Virus record (IMG/VR): IMGVR_UViG_3300006802_000397 | Coordinates: 1-28,669 of that record | Length of the DNA stretch: 28,669 bases | DNA from: a virus | Strand: one strand, 5' to 3' | Shown: one piece after another, positions 22,020 through 28,669 of the stretch | Layout of the letters: each line of letters starts with the position of its first letter | Position numbering within the stretch: the first letter of the stretch is position 1 | The notes under the pieces: generated by a model | The model's database searches: none | What the model was told of the DNA's origin: nothing | The model's input: only the letters and a program-made list of their open reading frames with translations | Translations under genes and position numbers: made by a program

Positions 22020-23012
22020 ATGCCCACAACACTACCCTTCAGAACAGCCATCGGCATTGGTGTGGAGTCCGTTCGAGGAACTCCAGTGGCTCGAACCAAC
22101 TGGGTTGAGGTCTCAACTGCAGACTTTACTGAAACGGCCACTTATGAGCGTTTTCCAGTCATGCAAGCCGTGTGGGGAGGCTCTCGGCAAGTGAGCCACA
22201 TCACAACCAAGCAAGTGGCTGGCACTCTGACCGTTCCTCTCCAGTATGATGGGATCGGCATCTTGCTCAAGGGTCTGCTTGGCTCGGTGGCCACCACCGG
22301 CGCCGGCCCGGCATATACCCACACTTTTAACCTTGGGAATGTGCCTCCAGAGTATCTGACGATTGAGAAGATCATTGGAACCTCTGGCCGACGTGAGTTG
22401 TACACAGGATGTGCCATCGCTGGAGGCCGGATCACATTCCGCCGGTCAGCCGTTGCATTTCTTGAGTTGGACTTGATTGGCTACAAGGCAGACTCATTCA
22501 ACTCAGCACCAACGCCAACATTTGGAGCCGGTGTTGTAGGCCGTGCGGTGTACGCTCGGCATCTTGACAACTCAGCCTCTGGGATCCCGTTCGAGTTCAC
22601 TTGGAACAGTGGCAACTTCACTGCTCAAGAGATGACCATCAGTTTTGACAACAATGTCTCTGATGTTGGTGACATGGGATCCTTTTACGCCACCGATGTG
22701 GATCAGGGTGGTGAGCGGCTGGTCACAGTGGCGGTTGGCACTCGGCATGTGGGATCGGCCACCGATGCACTGTATACGGCTCACCGTGGCCAGACCTCAA
22801 GTGATCTCACATTCACGGCCACCGGTGATGGCTCGAGCCAGCAAATTACGTTCACATGCCGCAATGCCCAGATCACTGACATGCCGGCGCCACCACTTTC
22901 AGGAACTGATCGGGTTGTAGTGCGGCCAACCTTCACATGTCACGACGATGCAACCGATAATGCGATCAGCATTGCCATCCAGAATGAGTCGGCAACGTAC
23001 AACGCAAACTGA
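22020..23012 (+). CDS. Major tail tube protein
   Basis: A 330-residue beta-rich protein with AGGAGG and a CAACA spacer before the ATG. The N-terminus (RTAIGIGVESVRGTPVARTNWVEVS) is typical of phage tail tube proteins, as are the repeated strands (GGRITFRRSAVAFLELDLIGYKA, TAQEMTISFDNN, GSSQQITFTCRNAQIT). It would form the hexameric rings of the tail tube. Position before the chaperone pair and the tape measure gene supports this. Confidence 0.82.
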   Translation: MPTTLPFRTAIGIGVESVRGTPVARTNWVEVSTADFTETATYERFPVMQAVWGGSRQVSHITTKQVAGTLTVPLQYDGIGILLKGLLGSVATTGAGPAYTHTFNLGNVPPEYLTIEKIIGTSGRRELYTGCAIAGGRITFRRSAVAFLELDLIGYKADSFNSAPTPTFGAGVVGRAVYARHLDNSASGIPFEFTWNSGNFTAQEMTISFDNNVSDVGDMGSFYATDVDQGGERLVTVAVGTRHVGSATDALYTAHRGQTSSDLTFTATGDGSSQQITFTCRNAQITDMPAPPLSGTDRVVVRPTFTCHDDATDNAISIAIQNESATYNAN

Positions 23013-23039
23013 CAGATGTGGAAAAACTGCCCAGAATAG

Positions 23040-23059
23040 ACCGGCATGCCGGCCGGTCA
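23040..23059. repeat. GC hairpin after the tail tube gene
   Basis: ACCGGCATGCCGGCCGGTCA, containing the perfect palindrome CCGGCATGCCGG and ending in the same GCCGGCCGGTCATTC as the hairpin at 19202. Both follow highly expressed structural genes, which supports a role in stabilising or ending tube and capsid mRNA. Confidence 0.75.
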
Positions 23060-23075
23060 TTCATCAGGAGACAAC

Positions 23076-23594
23076 ATGGAAACCAAGAACAGAGGGATCT
23101 TTGATCAGATAGATCAAGCATCCAGCGCAATAGCATATCAACCACTGAGGCCAGGCCTCTCACTTGCCTTCAAGGTCAGATTCATCGGTGTCCAAGAGGC
23201 TGCTCGGCTCGGTGTGCTCATCCAATCTCTACAGCAAATGATCGGCCAATACCGTCAACCCTCTGAGGCTGACATGAGCGGGTTGGAAGCGGCTGAGGTT
23301 GAGGCTGCAAAGTTGACCGATGCCCAGCACCGTGAGCAGATTGATGCCATGATTGAGCGATCCATGGCAGTGGCCAAGGCAGTGGTCACACATGTCCAAG
23401 ACTTTGAAGATCCAGAGCAGTGGCATCCAGTTGAGTGGGTCACCACACCAGACCAAGAGGGTGACTTTCCAGATGCAGTCAGACTCCAAGCAGAGAGGGT
23501 CATCAGATCCGATGGCCTTGCCAACATCCTCCAAGCAACACTCTCCCCGGCATCGGAGGTTGCCGGCCACTGGAGTCCATTTCCTCTCCGATGA
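23076..23594 (+). CDS. Tail assembly chaperone, G-type frame
   Basis: A 172-residue protein with the shared leader TCAGGAGACA before the ATG, unusual among the structural genes. Early beta segment (GLSLAFKVRFIGVQEAARLG), long helices (EADMSGLEAAEVEAAKL; QIDAMIERSMAVAKAVV) and HPVEWVTTP fit tail assembly chaperones located between tube and tape measure. The stop at 23592-23594 lies inside an open +1 frame that continues to 23805, so a fraction is probably extended by frameshifting, as with lambda G/GT. Confidence 0.78.
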   Translation: METKNRGIFDQIDQASSAIAYQPLRPGLSLAFKVRFIGVQEAARLGVLIQSLQQMIGQYRQPSEADMSGLEAAEVEAAKLTDAQHREQIDAMIERSMAVAKAVVTHVQDFEDPEQWHPVEWVTTPDQEGDFPDAVRLQAERVIRSDGLANILQATLSPASEVAGHWSPFPLR

Positions 23595-23805
23595 GGCTGG
23601 ATGCTCTCAGATTGACAAGCAGGCCAGACGGTACAACACCACACCAAGTGCCATGCTTGGCATCCAGTCTGGCACATGGGAGGCCATCTTGGTGGATACC
23701 GCTTGCAGACTCAGTGGGCTTGCTGAGTTTGATGTGATGGTGGAAAATGCCAAGCAGCAAAAGGCCATGGTTTTTCCCACATTGCCAATGACTGGAGGTC
23801 TCTGA
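23572..23805 (+). CDS. Tail assembly chaperone, T-type extension (by +1 frameshift)
   Basis: The +1 frame from about 23572 encodes VHFLSDEAGCSQIDKQARRYNTTP and continues through EFDVMVENAKQQKAMVF to a stop overlapping the tape measure ATG. It has no convincing start or Shine-Dalgarno of its own; the upstream part of the open frame (23353 onward) looks like shadow sequence. By analogy with lambda gpGT it is made as an extension of the 23076 product. A +1 (or -2) shift is required. A possible site is CTC-CGA-TGA at 23586-23594, where CGA precedes the stop. The exact slip site is not established. Confidence 0.68.
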   Translation, partial: GVHFLSDEAGCSQIDKQARRYNTTPSAMLGIQSGTWEAILVDTACRLSGLAEFDVMVENAKQQKAMVFPTLPMTGGL

Positions 23806-25595
23806 TGACTGTGTATCGGAACACGATTGAAACTGAGACCAGTGGCAGTGTGCAAAGCCTCAATCGGCTATCCAATGCGGCTGAGAGCACCACTGACCGT
23901 GTGGCAAGGCTGGATCGGCAGGCTGATCAACTTGGTGAACGTGCCGGCAAAACGGCCAGTGCGGCTGGCATGCTCGGTGGTGTGCTTGGCCGTATCAATC
24001 CAGAGTTTGAGGAAGGGGCCAGGGTTGTTGCTGACCTTGCTGATGGCTTGGATGTGGCCAGCATGATGGGAGGAAGGATGCTGGCCATATTGGGGCCAGT
24101 TGGTGTGGCAGCTGGTGTGGCGGCTGGAGCCTATCTGATCCTCAAGAACAATCTGGATGCAGCCAATGCAGCCATGGAGCAAGCGGCTGAGAAAGCCAAT
24201 AGGATGGTGGATGTACATAGGAAAGTCAAAGAGGCTGCACTTTTAGCCGCACTGGCCGAGGGTGAGATCACTCAGGAGCGGTTTGACTCCATTGTAGCTG
24301 CTCAAAATGCTGCCGATGTATACCGCGATCTACAGACTGCTCAGAGAGAGCAACTCGAAACGGCTCAAGATGAACTTGACCAGATGACGGCCAGCCGAGA
24401 TGCCTTGAGGGACTACCTAAGAGAAAGACGGCAAAACCATCAAGATACTGAAAGTTTTATTAATCTTTTCAGCCAAGAGATTGCACAACTTCAAGCATAC
24501 AACAGCCGCATTGATGAGTTGACACACAAGAGAAATGCTGAGGCCACTGCTCTTGGCAATCTCAATGTTGCACAGGCCAACTATGCCAGATCACTTGAGA
24601 CCATTGCCACTGCACAGCATGCAACCACACAAGCCCACACGGCTGCATCATCTGCAGTCTCTGAGTTGGCTGAGGAAGTGTTTGGGCTGGCTGAGGCATT
24701 TGAGGCTCTTGGGTTTGCCGCTCCTGGAGATGACTTGGTTGGGATTGGCATTGATCTCAATGCTCCACTGACCGAAATGAACACCAATCTCACTCAGGGT
24801 CTGGATCTGCTTTCAAGGCAGATAGAAGTGAGGCAAAGGCTGGCTGAGTTGGCTGAGAGATCAGCTGCAGCAACCGAGGCCGAGAGACAAGCACTCATCA
24901 GCCAAAGAGTTGCCTCAGTTGAAACAGCTGGAGCCGCGATCCAAGTGGCCGGCGGCAATCTTGGAGCTGTTCAAGGCTTGCTCCCAGCCGGTGGTGCTGC
25001 AGCTGCTATGGCCAATCCGATCCTTGGTGTGCTGGCTGGCCTTGAGCAGATTGGCTCCATGGGTTCTGAGGGTGTGGAGGAAAGGCTTGACATGATGCTT
25101 GAGAACATCTCTGCAGGCATCAGAGCACTCCCAAGCATCTTGATTGATGTGATCCCAGAGTTTGTGTTTGCTCTGGTTACGGAACTCCCAGCCGCTCTGG
25201 CCGATGCCATTGCCGAGGTCTTTAGACGGCTGCTCAACCTGATCCCAGGGGTTGACATAAAGGAACCCGGTGCACCACCATCAACCGTCAACGAGGCCGT
25301 GTACCAACAACTTGAGCAGATCCGTGAGACTCAAGAGCAGCAAGCAGTGGGCTTGGTTGGAGCCACCACCACAAGTGCATCAAGATCGGCTGCAGCCAGC
25401 ACCAGAGGAAGGATGGAGAGAGCCGATGGAGCCACACGGCTGGCCATGAGCCGGGCACCAACTTCCACCATGTTTGGAAGTGGCGCCACCATCATCCAGC
25501 AAGCACTTGGCTTTGATAGTGGATCACAAGATCGGTTCCAACGTCGGTTCAGTCAGTTGACCAACTCTGAGACCGGCTTGAGAGGGAGAGCATAA
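23805..25595 (+). CDS. Tape measure protein
   Basis: A 596-residue, mostly helical protein starting TGATG-coupled. Residues about 20-60 and 120-350 are coiled-coil-like (QLETAQDELDQMTASRDALRDYLRERR). Hydrophobic segments at about 90-115 (MLAILGPVGVAAGVAAGAYLIL) and 440-485 (IDVIPEFVFALVTELP, LLNLIPGV) are typical of tape measure proteins that cross the host membrane during DNA entry. At about 1.5 angstrom per residue it predicts a tail near 90 nm. It is the longest gene after the chaperones, as expected. Confidence 0.9.
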   Translation: MTVYRNTIETETSGSVQSLNRLSNAAESTTDRVARLDRQADQLGERAGKTASAAGMLGGVLGRINPEFEEGARVVADLADGLDVASMMGGRMLAILGPVGVAAGVAAGAYLILKNNLDAANAAMEQAAEKANRMVDVHRKVKEAALLAALAEGEITQERFDSIVAAQNAADVYRDLQTAQREQLETAQDELDQMTASRDALRDYLRERRQNHQDTESFINLFSQEIAQLQAYNSRIDELTHKRNAEATALGNLNVAQANYARSLETIATAQHATTQAHTAASSAVSELAEEVFGLAEAFEALGFAAPGDDLVGIGIDLNAPLTEMNTNLTQGLDLLSRQIEVRQRLAELAERSAAATEAERQALISQRVASVETAGAAIQVAGGNLGAVQGLLPAGGAAAAMANPILGVLAGLEQIGSMGSEGVEERLDMMLENISAGIRALPSILIDVIPEFVFALVTELPAALADAIAEVFRRLLNLIPGVDIKEPGAPPSTVNEAVYQQLEQIRETQEQQAVGLVGATTTSASRSAAASTRGRMERADGATRLAMSRAPTSTMFGSGATIIQQALGFDSGSQDRFQRRFSQLTNSETGLRGRA

Positions 25596-26404
25596 TGGGA
25601 AACCCGAGGTTCTACTGGTACCCAGAGGGTGCCACATCCTTTGAGACCATCCAACTCCCACATGTCTCAGCCGTGGCAGTTGCACAGTTTCGTGATGTGG
25701 TGGATGCCGAGGGATTGACCATGACTCGGTTGGATCGGGGTGGTGGCCGCTTGGTCACCATTAGAGGCCGATACAACACGGCCAATCATGCCAACGTCAT
25801 CAGAGCACTGCAGACCTTGGATGCATACTTGCGGTATGGAGGCCGTGTGGCCTTTGCCATTGACAGTGCCAAAGCGTACATGGCGCCATTGGTGATGACT
25901 GCACTCCCTGGGACTCAACAGATCTTCACAGATGCCAATGTGCTTCCATTCACGGCCGGTGGTGTGACCTTGGCCAACAATGATGAGATTGAGATTCAAG
26001 TCACCAACCCGCTCAGATATGAGAGAGCCGTGGTCACATCGGCAGTGGCCACCACATCTGGATACAATCTGACCCTTGGCCGTGGGTTGTACAACTTCCA
26101 GCCACAAAACGCCATTGTGCGGACTCAATACACTTTCCCCACACTTTACATGGATGCAACGGGATCCAACCGCTCAACACGTTGGCTGGATGACACCAGA
26201 CACCCTGGGTTGATCTATGAGATGGATCTGACCTTGGTGGAGTTGCCATGGGAAGTGGCTGCTATGCTCTCAGGAGAGTTGGCCACTGGCAATCTCCAGA
26301 TTGGCTCTGGAGGTCTCTCCATCAATCAGCAGATCTCCAGCACTGACTTTGGATCAAGCACTCAGACCAACCAATCAACTGACTCACACATCAGGACATT
26401 TTAG
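25595..26404 (+). CDS. Distal tail-like protein
   Basis: A 269-residue beta-rich protein overlapping the tape measure stop (TAATG). Motifs include RFYWYPEGATSFETIQLP at the N-terminus and GGGRLVTIRGRYNTANH. These are reminiscent of tail-tip proteins that follow the tape measure (Dit or lambda M/L position). The C-terminus is Ser/Thr/Gln-rich and probably flexible. The assignment is from position and fold impression. Confidence 0.65.
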   Translation: MGNPRFYWYPEGATSFETIQLPHVSAVAVAQFRDVVDAEGLTMTRLDRGGGRLVTIRGRYNTANHANVIRALQTLDAYLRYGGRVAFAIDSAKAYMAPLVMTALPGTQQIFTDANVLPFTAGGVTLANNDEIEIQVTNPLRYERAVVTSAVATTSGYNLTLGRGLYNFQPQNAIVRTQYTFPTLYMDATGSNRSTRWLDDTRHPGLIYEMDLTLVELPWEVAAMLSGELATGNLQIGSGGLSINQQISSTDFGSSTQTNQSTDSHIRTF

Positions 26405-26406
26405 GC

Positions 26407-28017
26407 ATGACCTGGCCAGCCGCTTTCAGATCCAAATTGTACAGTGGTGGTGTGGTGCATCAAGCCTTGCTCTTGGAGTGCTTGATGCCAGCCAATGGCG
26501 AGGGAGTGGGAGATGGTGGATGGTTTGCCGCCACTGATCCAAGCCTCTCACCATGGGCAGAGTTGCTGCAAAAGCAAGGGTTTGAGCCTCGATTGGGTAG
26601 CACTGGGATCAATCCCCAAACTTGGCAACCCATCGAGGGAGGCTGGTCAGTCACCATCAAAGTGGCTGATGGATTGGTTGAGGGTGAGCAGTACCGGCGC
26701 GCCGGCTTGGAGTATGCAGCCAGAGCCTTGAGGAAGGGTGCTCTCCTGAGGTTGAGCATTGGTAAGGTTGGATATTCAAGGTCTGAATACCAAGCACTCA
26801 AGATCGGCAGGATTGCACAAGTAAGCAGTGACGGCCATCCCAATCTCCTCAAACTCGAGGTCTGGGATCTGACCACTGGGATCAGAACACGGCTGGCCGC
26901 TACCGGTGCCAGTGCTGATGAACGGTCTCAACTCTTCTATGGATCAGCCGGTCAACTTGACACCCTCTCGGCTGACTACACAGTGGGAGACGGATCCATA
27001 TCCATCACCGGCGCCACCACTGATCGGTTTTTGAGGGAGACTGGAGGCAATGGAGCCGTAAGGATCACACCAGATGTGGGGGATGACTTTTGGCTCACTT
27101 TCACGGGTGAGACAACTGGGACTCTGACTGGCCTCTCATCCACCGGCGCCTTTGGCACAACAGCTGGTGATGCAACCACTGGCCGAGCAGTGGGATCAAC
27201 CGTGCTCCTGGAAGGTCATCCCATTGACATTCTCAGGAAGATCCTGACCTCCACCGGCGCTGGCACCAATGGAAGCTTTGACACCCTCCCAGCCTCTTGG
27301 GGGCTTGGTATTCCAAGTGACATGCTCTCAGACTATGGATGGTCACAAGCCAAGAGGATCCTCAGTCTCACGGCTGGATCCTATGACTGGAGGATCTTGC
27401 TGGAGACCGAGATCCCAGATCCAGCCGCTTGGATTGTGAGCATCTGGGGATCGGCTGGGATCTGGCTCACCACCAAAGAGGGTCAGTTGGTGCCGAGAAT
27501 GGCCAGAGAGTTGCACACCGTTGGCTTGGCTCGGCAGTTTGGGGATCTGACTGACTCTGACCTCATTGAAGTGCCAAGCATCTCATGGCATCCAGCCGAT
27601 GTGCCAGAGGTTTACCACACGGTCAAGGTCATCCACTCAGCTGGCTTTTCATCACACATCTCCAATGTGACCACGCTCCCAGCCAGAGAGGTCATTGAAT
27701 ACAACATCACTGATCAGACCCTCGGTGTGAGCAATGCAGATGACATAGCCAATGAGACTCGGGATCGGCTCAAGGGATGGGGCCACTTTGTGCCAGAGTA
27801 TGTTGAGGCCACTGTGTATGGTCTCCGATCATATGCCACTGGAGATGTGATCCAGTTGAGCACAGCCGGTGTGAGAGGCCGGCTGACCTTGACGCGGTAT
27901 GGCTATGAAAACCGCTTGGTCATGGTGGTCAGAGAAGAAATGGACTTGAGTGAAAACGCCACACGGCTGACCTTGGCCACACTGCCGATCAACGTCTCGG
28001 AAGACTCCACACAATGA
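26407..28017 (+). CDS. Tail tip / baseplate hub protein
   Basis: A 536-residue protein, last of the morphogenesis operon. Residues about 1-150 contain MTWPAAFRSKLYSGGVVHQALLLECLMP and IEGGWSVTIKVADGL; residues about 180-300 are Thr/Gly/Ser-rich beta; residues about 350-520 contain DWRILLETEIPDPAAWIVSIWG and repeated strands. The length and place fit a hub or tail-tip protein. It lacks an obvious receptor-binding C-terminus, which agrees with the candidate appendage genes lying across the map junction at 2340-3654. It ends four bases before a hairpin. Confidence 0.65.
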   Translation: MTWPAAFRSKLYSGGVVHQALLLECLMPANGEGVGDGGWFAATDPSLSPWAELLQKQGFEPRLGSTGINPQTWQPIEGGWSVTIKVADGLVEGEQYRRAGLEYAARALRKGALLRLSIGKVGYSRSEYQALKIGRIAQVSSDGHPNLLKLEVWDLTTGIRTRLAATGASADERSQLFYGSAGQLDTLSADYTVGDGSISITGATTDRFLRETGGNGAVRITPDVGDDFWLTFTGETTGTLTGLSSTGAFGTTAGDATTGRAVGSTVLLEGHPIDILRKILTSTGAGTNGSFDTLPASWGLGIPSDMLSDYGWSQAKRILSLTAGSYDWRILLETEIPDPAAWIVSIWGSAGIWLTTKEGQLVPRMARELHTVGLARQFGDLTDSDLIEVPSISWHPADVPEVYHTVKVIHSAGFSSHISNVTTLPAREVIEYNITDQTLGVSNADDIANETRDRLKGWGHFVPEYVEATVYGLRSYATGDVIQLSTAGVRGRLTLTRYGYENRLVMVVREEMDLSENATRLTLATLPINVSEDSTQ

Positions 28018-28020
28018 AAA

Positions 28021-28040
28021 ACCGGCCAGCCGGCCGGTCA
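28021..28040 (-). terminator. Hairpin between convergent genes, with U-tract on the minus strand
   Basis: ACCGGCC-AGCC-GGCCGGT (7-bp perfect arms). Reading the minus strand, the stem is followed by TTTTTCA, so it should end the transcript of the 28068-28271 gene; on the plus strand it follows the tail-tip stop directly and is followed only by CAATAATC. The element is a permuted form of the dispersed GC repeat. Confidence 0.7.
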
Positions 28041-28067
28041 ATAATCTCAACTCATCTGGTGTGGCTA

Positions 28068-28271
28068 TTAGCAGCCTTTTTCCCATGCTTGCACAACTTC
28101 AATCCAATAGCTGTCCCTTTTGTTGGCCTCAGCCAAGCACCAGAACTCATAATCTCTCAGATCACATCCAGAGCGTTGGCCATAGTGTGCAAGGCTGCAC
28201 AACATTTCAAGGTCATCCATGGTGGCCTCAGTGGTGTCAAAGCCGAGCTGGTTAGCGGTTTCGATCAGCAT
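28068..28271 (-). CDS. Small acidic protein behind promoter D
   Basis: A 67-residue protein (MLIETANQLGFDTTEATMDD) with three Cys and several Trp/Tyr, predicted helical, acidic in the first third. TCAGGAGACA lies four bases before the ATG. It is the only gene on the transcript from promoter D and ends before the minus-strand terminator at 28021-28040. It shares promoter and leader with the 4888 and 14424 genes but has no clear sequence similarity to them. No family recognised. Confidence 0.78.
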   Translation of the reverse strand: MLIETANQLGFDTTEATMDDLEMLCSLAHYGQRSGCDLRDYEFWCLAEANKRDSYWIEVVQAWEKGC

Positions 28272-28284
28272 GGTTGTCTCCTGA

Positions 28285-28321
28285 GTGGGCGGGGTTGGTG
28301 TTGGTTGTTGTTGCCGCCCAC
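28285..28321 (-). ncRNA. 5' leader stem-loop, copy D
   Basis: On the minus strand, GTGGGCGG (28321-28314) and CCGCCCAC (28292-28285) pair perfectly around a CAA-rich loop, directly before TCAGGAGACA. It is the partner of copies B and C, with a compensatory change at the third pair relative to C. Confidence 0.7.
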
Positions 28322-28325
28322 ATTC

Positions 28326-28355
28326 AGTATGTATCTAACTGCATATGTTGTGCAA
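28326..28355 (-). promoter_or_regulatory. Conserved early promoter, site D
   Basis: Minus strand: TTGCAC, 18 bases, CATACT, then GAATGTGGG. The palindrome TGCAG-TTTT-CTGCA lies upstream at 28366-28379. It is the right-end allele of site A and is closely similar to site C over about 80 bases. Confidence 0.75.
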
Positions 28356-28443
28356 GTGTTTCTCTGCAGTTTTCTGCATATATTTGACCAGCCATCATCT
28401 TGGCATGGGTTGAACCTCATTGGGTTGGACGCGTCAACAGAAA

Positions 28444-28669
28444 ATGCGGTATACATCAGACATGCCCAAACTTCAGACATTCATTGTGAGGAAGATCCCG
28501 GCCAGTTTCCATGGATGGCGTAGCCGTGCACCACTGACTGATCGGCTGAGAGCCAATGCAAAGGCTGAAGACTTCCCAGACTTGGTGGCTGAGGGGATCA
28601 GTGGCGCCATATATGTGGAGGCCATCTCTGCATATAGTGGGCGCAATCATGCAGATGGCTCACCAATGC
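28444..28669 (+). CDS. 5' part of the first lysis-cluster gene, second allele
   Basis: The same frame as 125-388, open to the window edge and lacking its 3' end. Relative to the left copy it carries four silent third-position changes and one Val-to-Lys replacement. This pattern of differences supports the frame being a real gene and shows that two viral variants contributed to the contig. Confidence 0.65.
   Translation, partial: MRYTSDMPKLQTFIVRKIPASFHGWRSRAPLTDRLRANAKAEDFPDLVAEGISGAIYVEAISAYSGRNHADGSPM

Larger units (their letters stand above)
28320..28669. repeat. Right terminal overlap, allele of 1-350
   Basis: Same length and gap-free alignment to 1-350 with 21 differences. This copy keeps the site C-like promoter flank (GTGCAAGTGTTTCT), whereas the left copy has a replaced block at 37-45. 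It is therefore the more typical allele of the control region. Confidence 0.85.

Noticed and set aside
23353-23571. Upstream part of the T frame as an independent gene
   Set aside because: The encoded sequence is low-quality shadow of the G frame with no ribosome site; the T part is better explained by frameshifting.

Overview
The window is essentially one complete genome of a small tailed bacteriophage (a siphovirus by gene content), probably from a metagenome. The first 350 bases reappear at 28320-28669 without gaps but with 21 mismatches. The molecule is therefore best read as a circular or circularly permuted genome of about 28,319 bp whose two contig ends come from slightly different alleles. 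By eye it is mid-50s %GC, dense in GGCC and GATC, and tightly packed with 1-11 base gene overlaps. A glycoside hydrolase family 19 endolysin next to a signal-peptide/TM/coiled-coil protein suggests a Gram-negative host; this is inference. I see no integrase, no large CI-type repressor and no tRNA gene.

Layout on the + strand: lysis genes and small putative appendage genes (125-3654); a minus-strand operon of small unknown genes (3649-4888); a divergent control region; HNH nuclease, two small XRE regulators and a small membrane protein (5096-6343); a replication block (O-like initiator with iterons, helicase-loader-like protein, RusA resolvase, 6343-8810); a puzzling stretch with overlapping frames (8823-10148); an unknown gene; a DnaA-box cluster; a ParB-methyltransferase fusion; small and large terminase (12343-14311); a small two-gene early-type operon ending in twin terminators (14424-15058); and then the morphogenesis operon. 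That operon runs portal-MuF-protease fusion, major capsid, decoration-like protein, head-tail adaptor, HK97 gp10-like, tail terminator-like, unknown, tail tube, frameshifted tail chaperones, tape measure and two distal tail proteins (15127-28017). A last small minus-strand gene lies at 28068-28271.

The most striking unexplained feature is a three-locus control module. Almost identical promoters (TTGCnn, 18 bases, CATACT) stand in front of three groups of small unknown genes (starts at 4888 minus, 14424 plus, 28271 minus). Each is followed by a 5' leader whose predicted 8-bp stem changes by compensatory pairs between the copies and ends immediately before a shared Shine-Dalgarno leader (TCAGGAGACA). 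Two of the loci also carry the palindrome TGCAG-N4-CTGCA upstream. This looks like a co-regulated set of early, possibly host-directed, genes with a 5' RNA element I do not recognise.

Other notable structures are two arrays of 11-bp iterons inside the replication gene, four DnaA-box matches in 46 bp before the methyltransferase gene, a dispersed 20-bp GC-rich hairpin element found both between and inside genes, a single-chain portal/MuF/prohead protease, and two tandem terminators that are exact reverse complements of each other.
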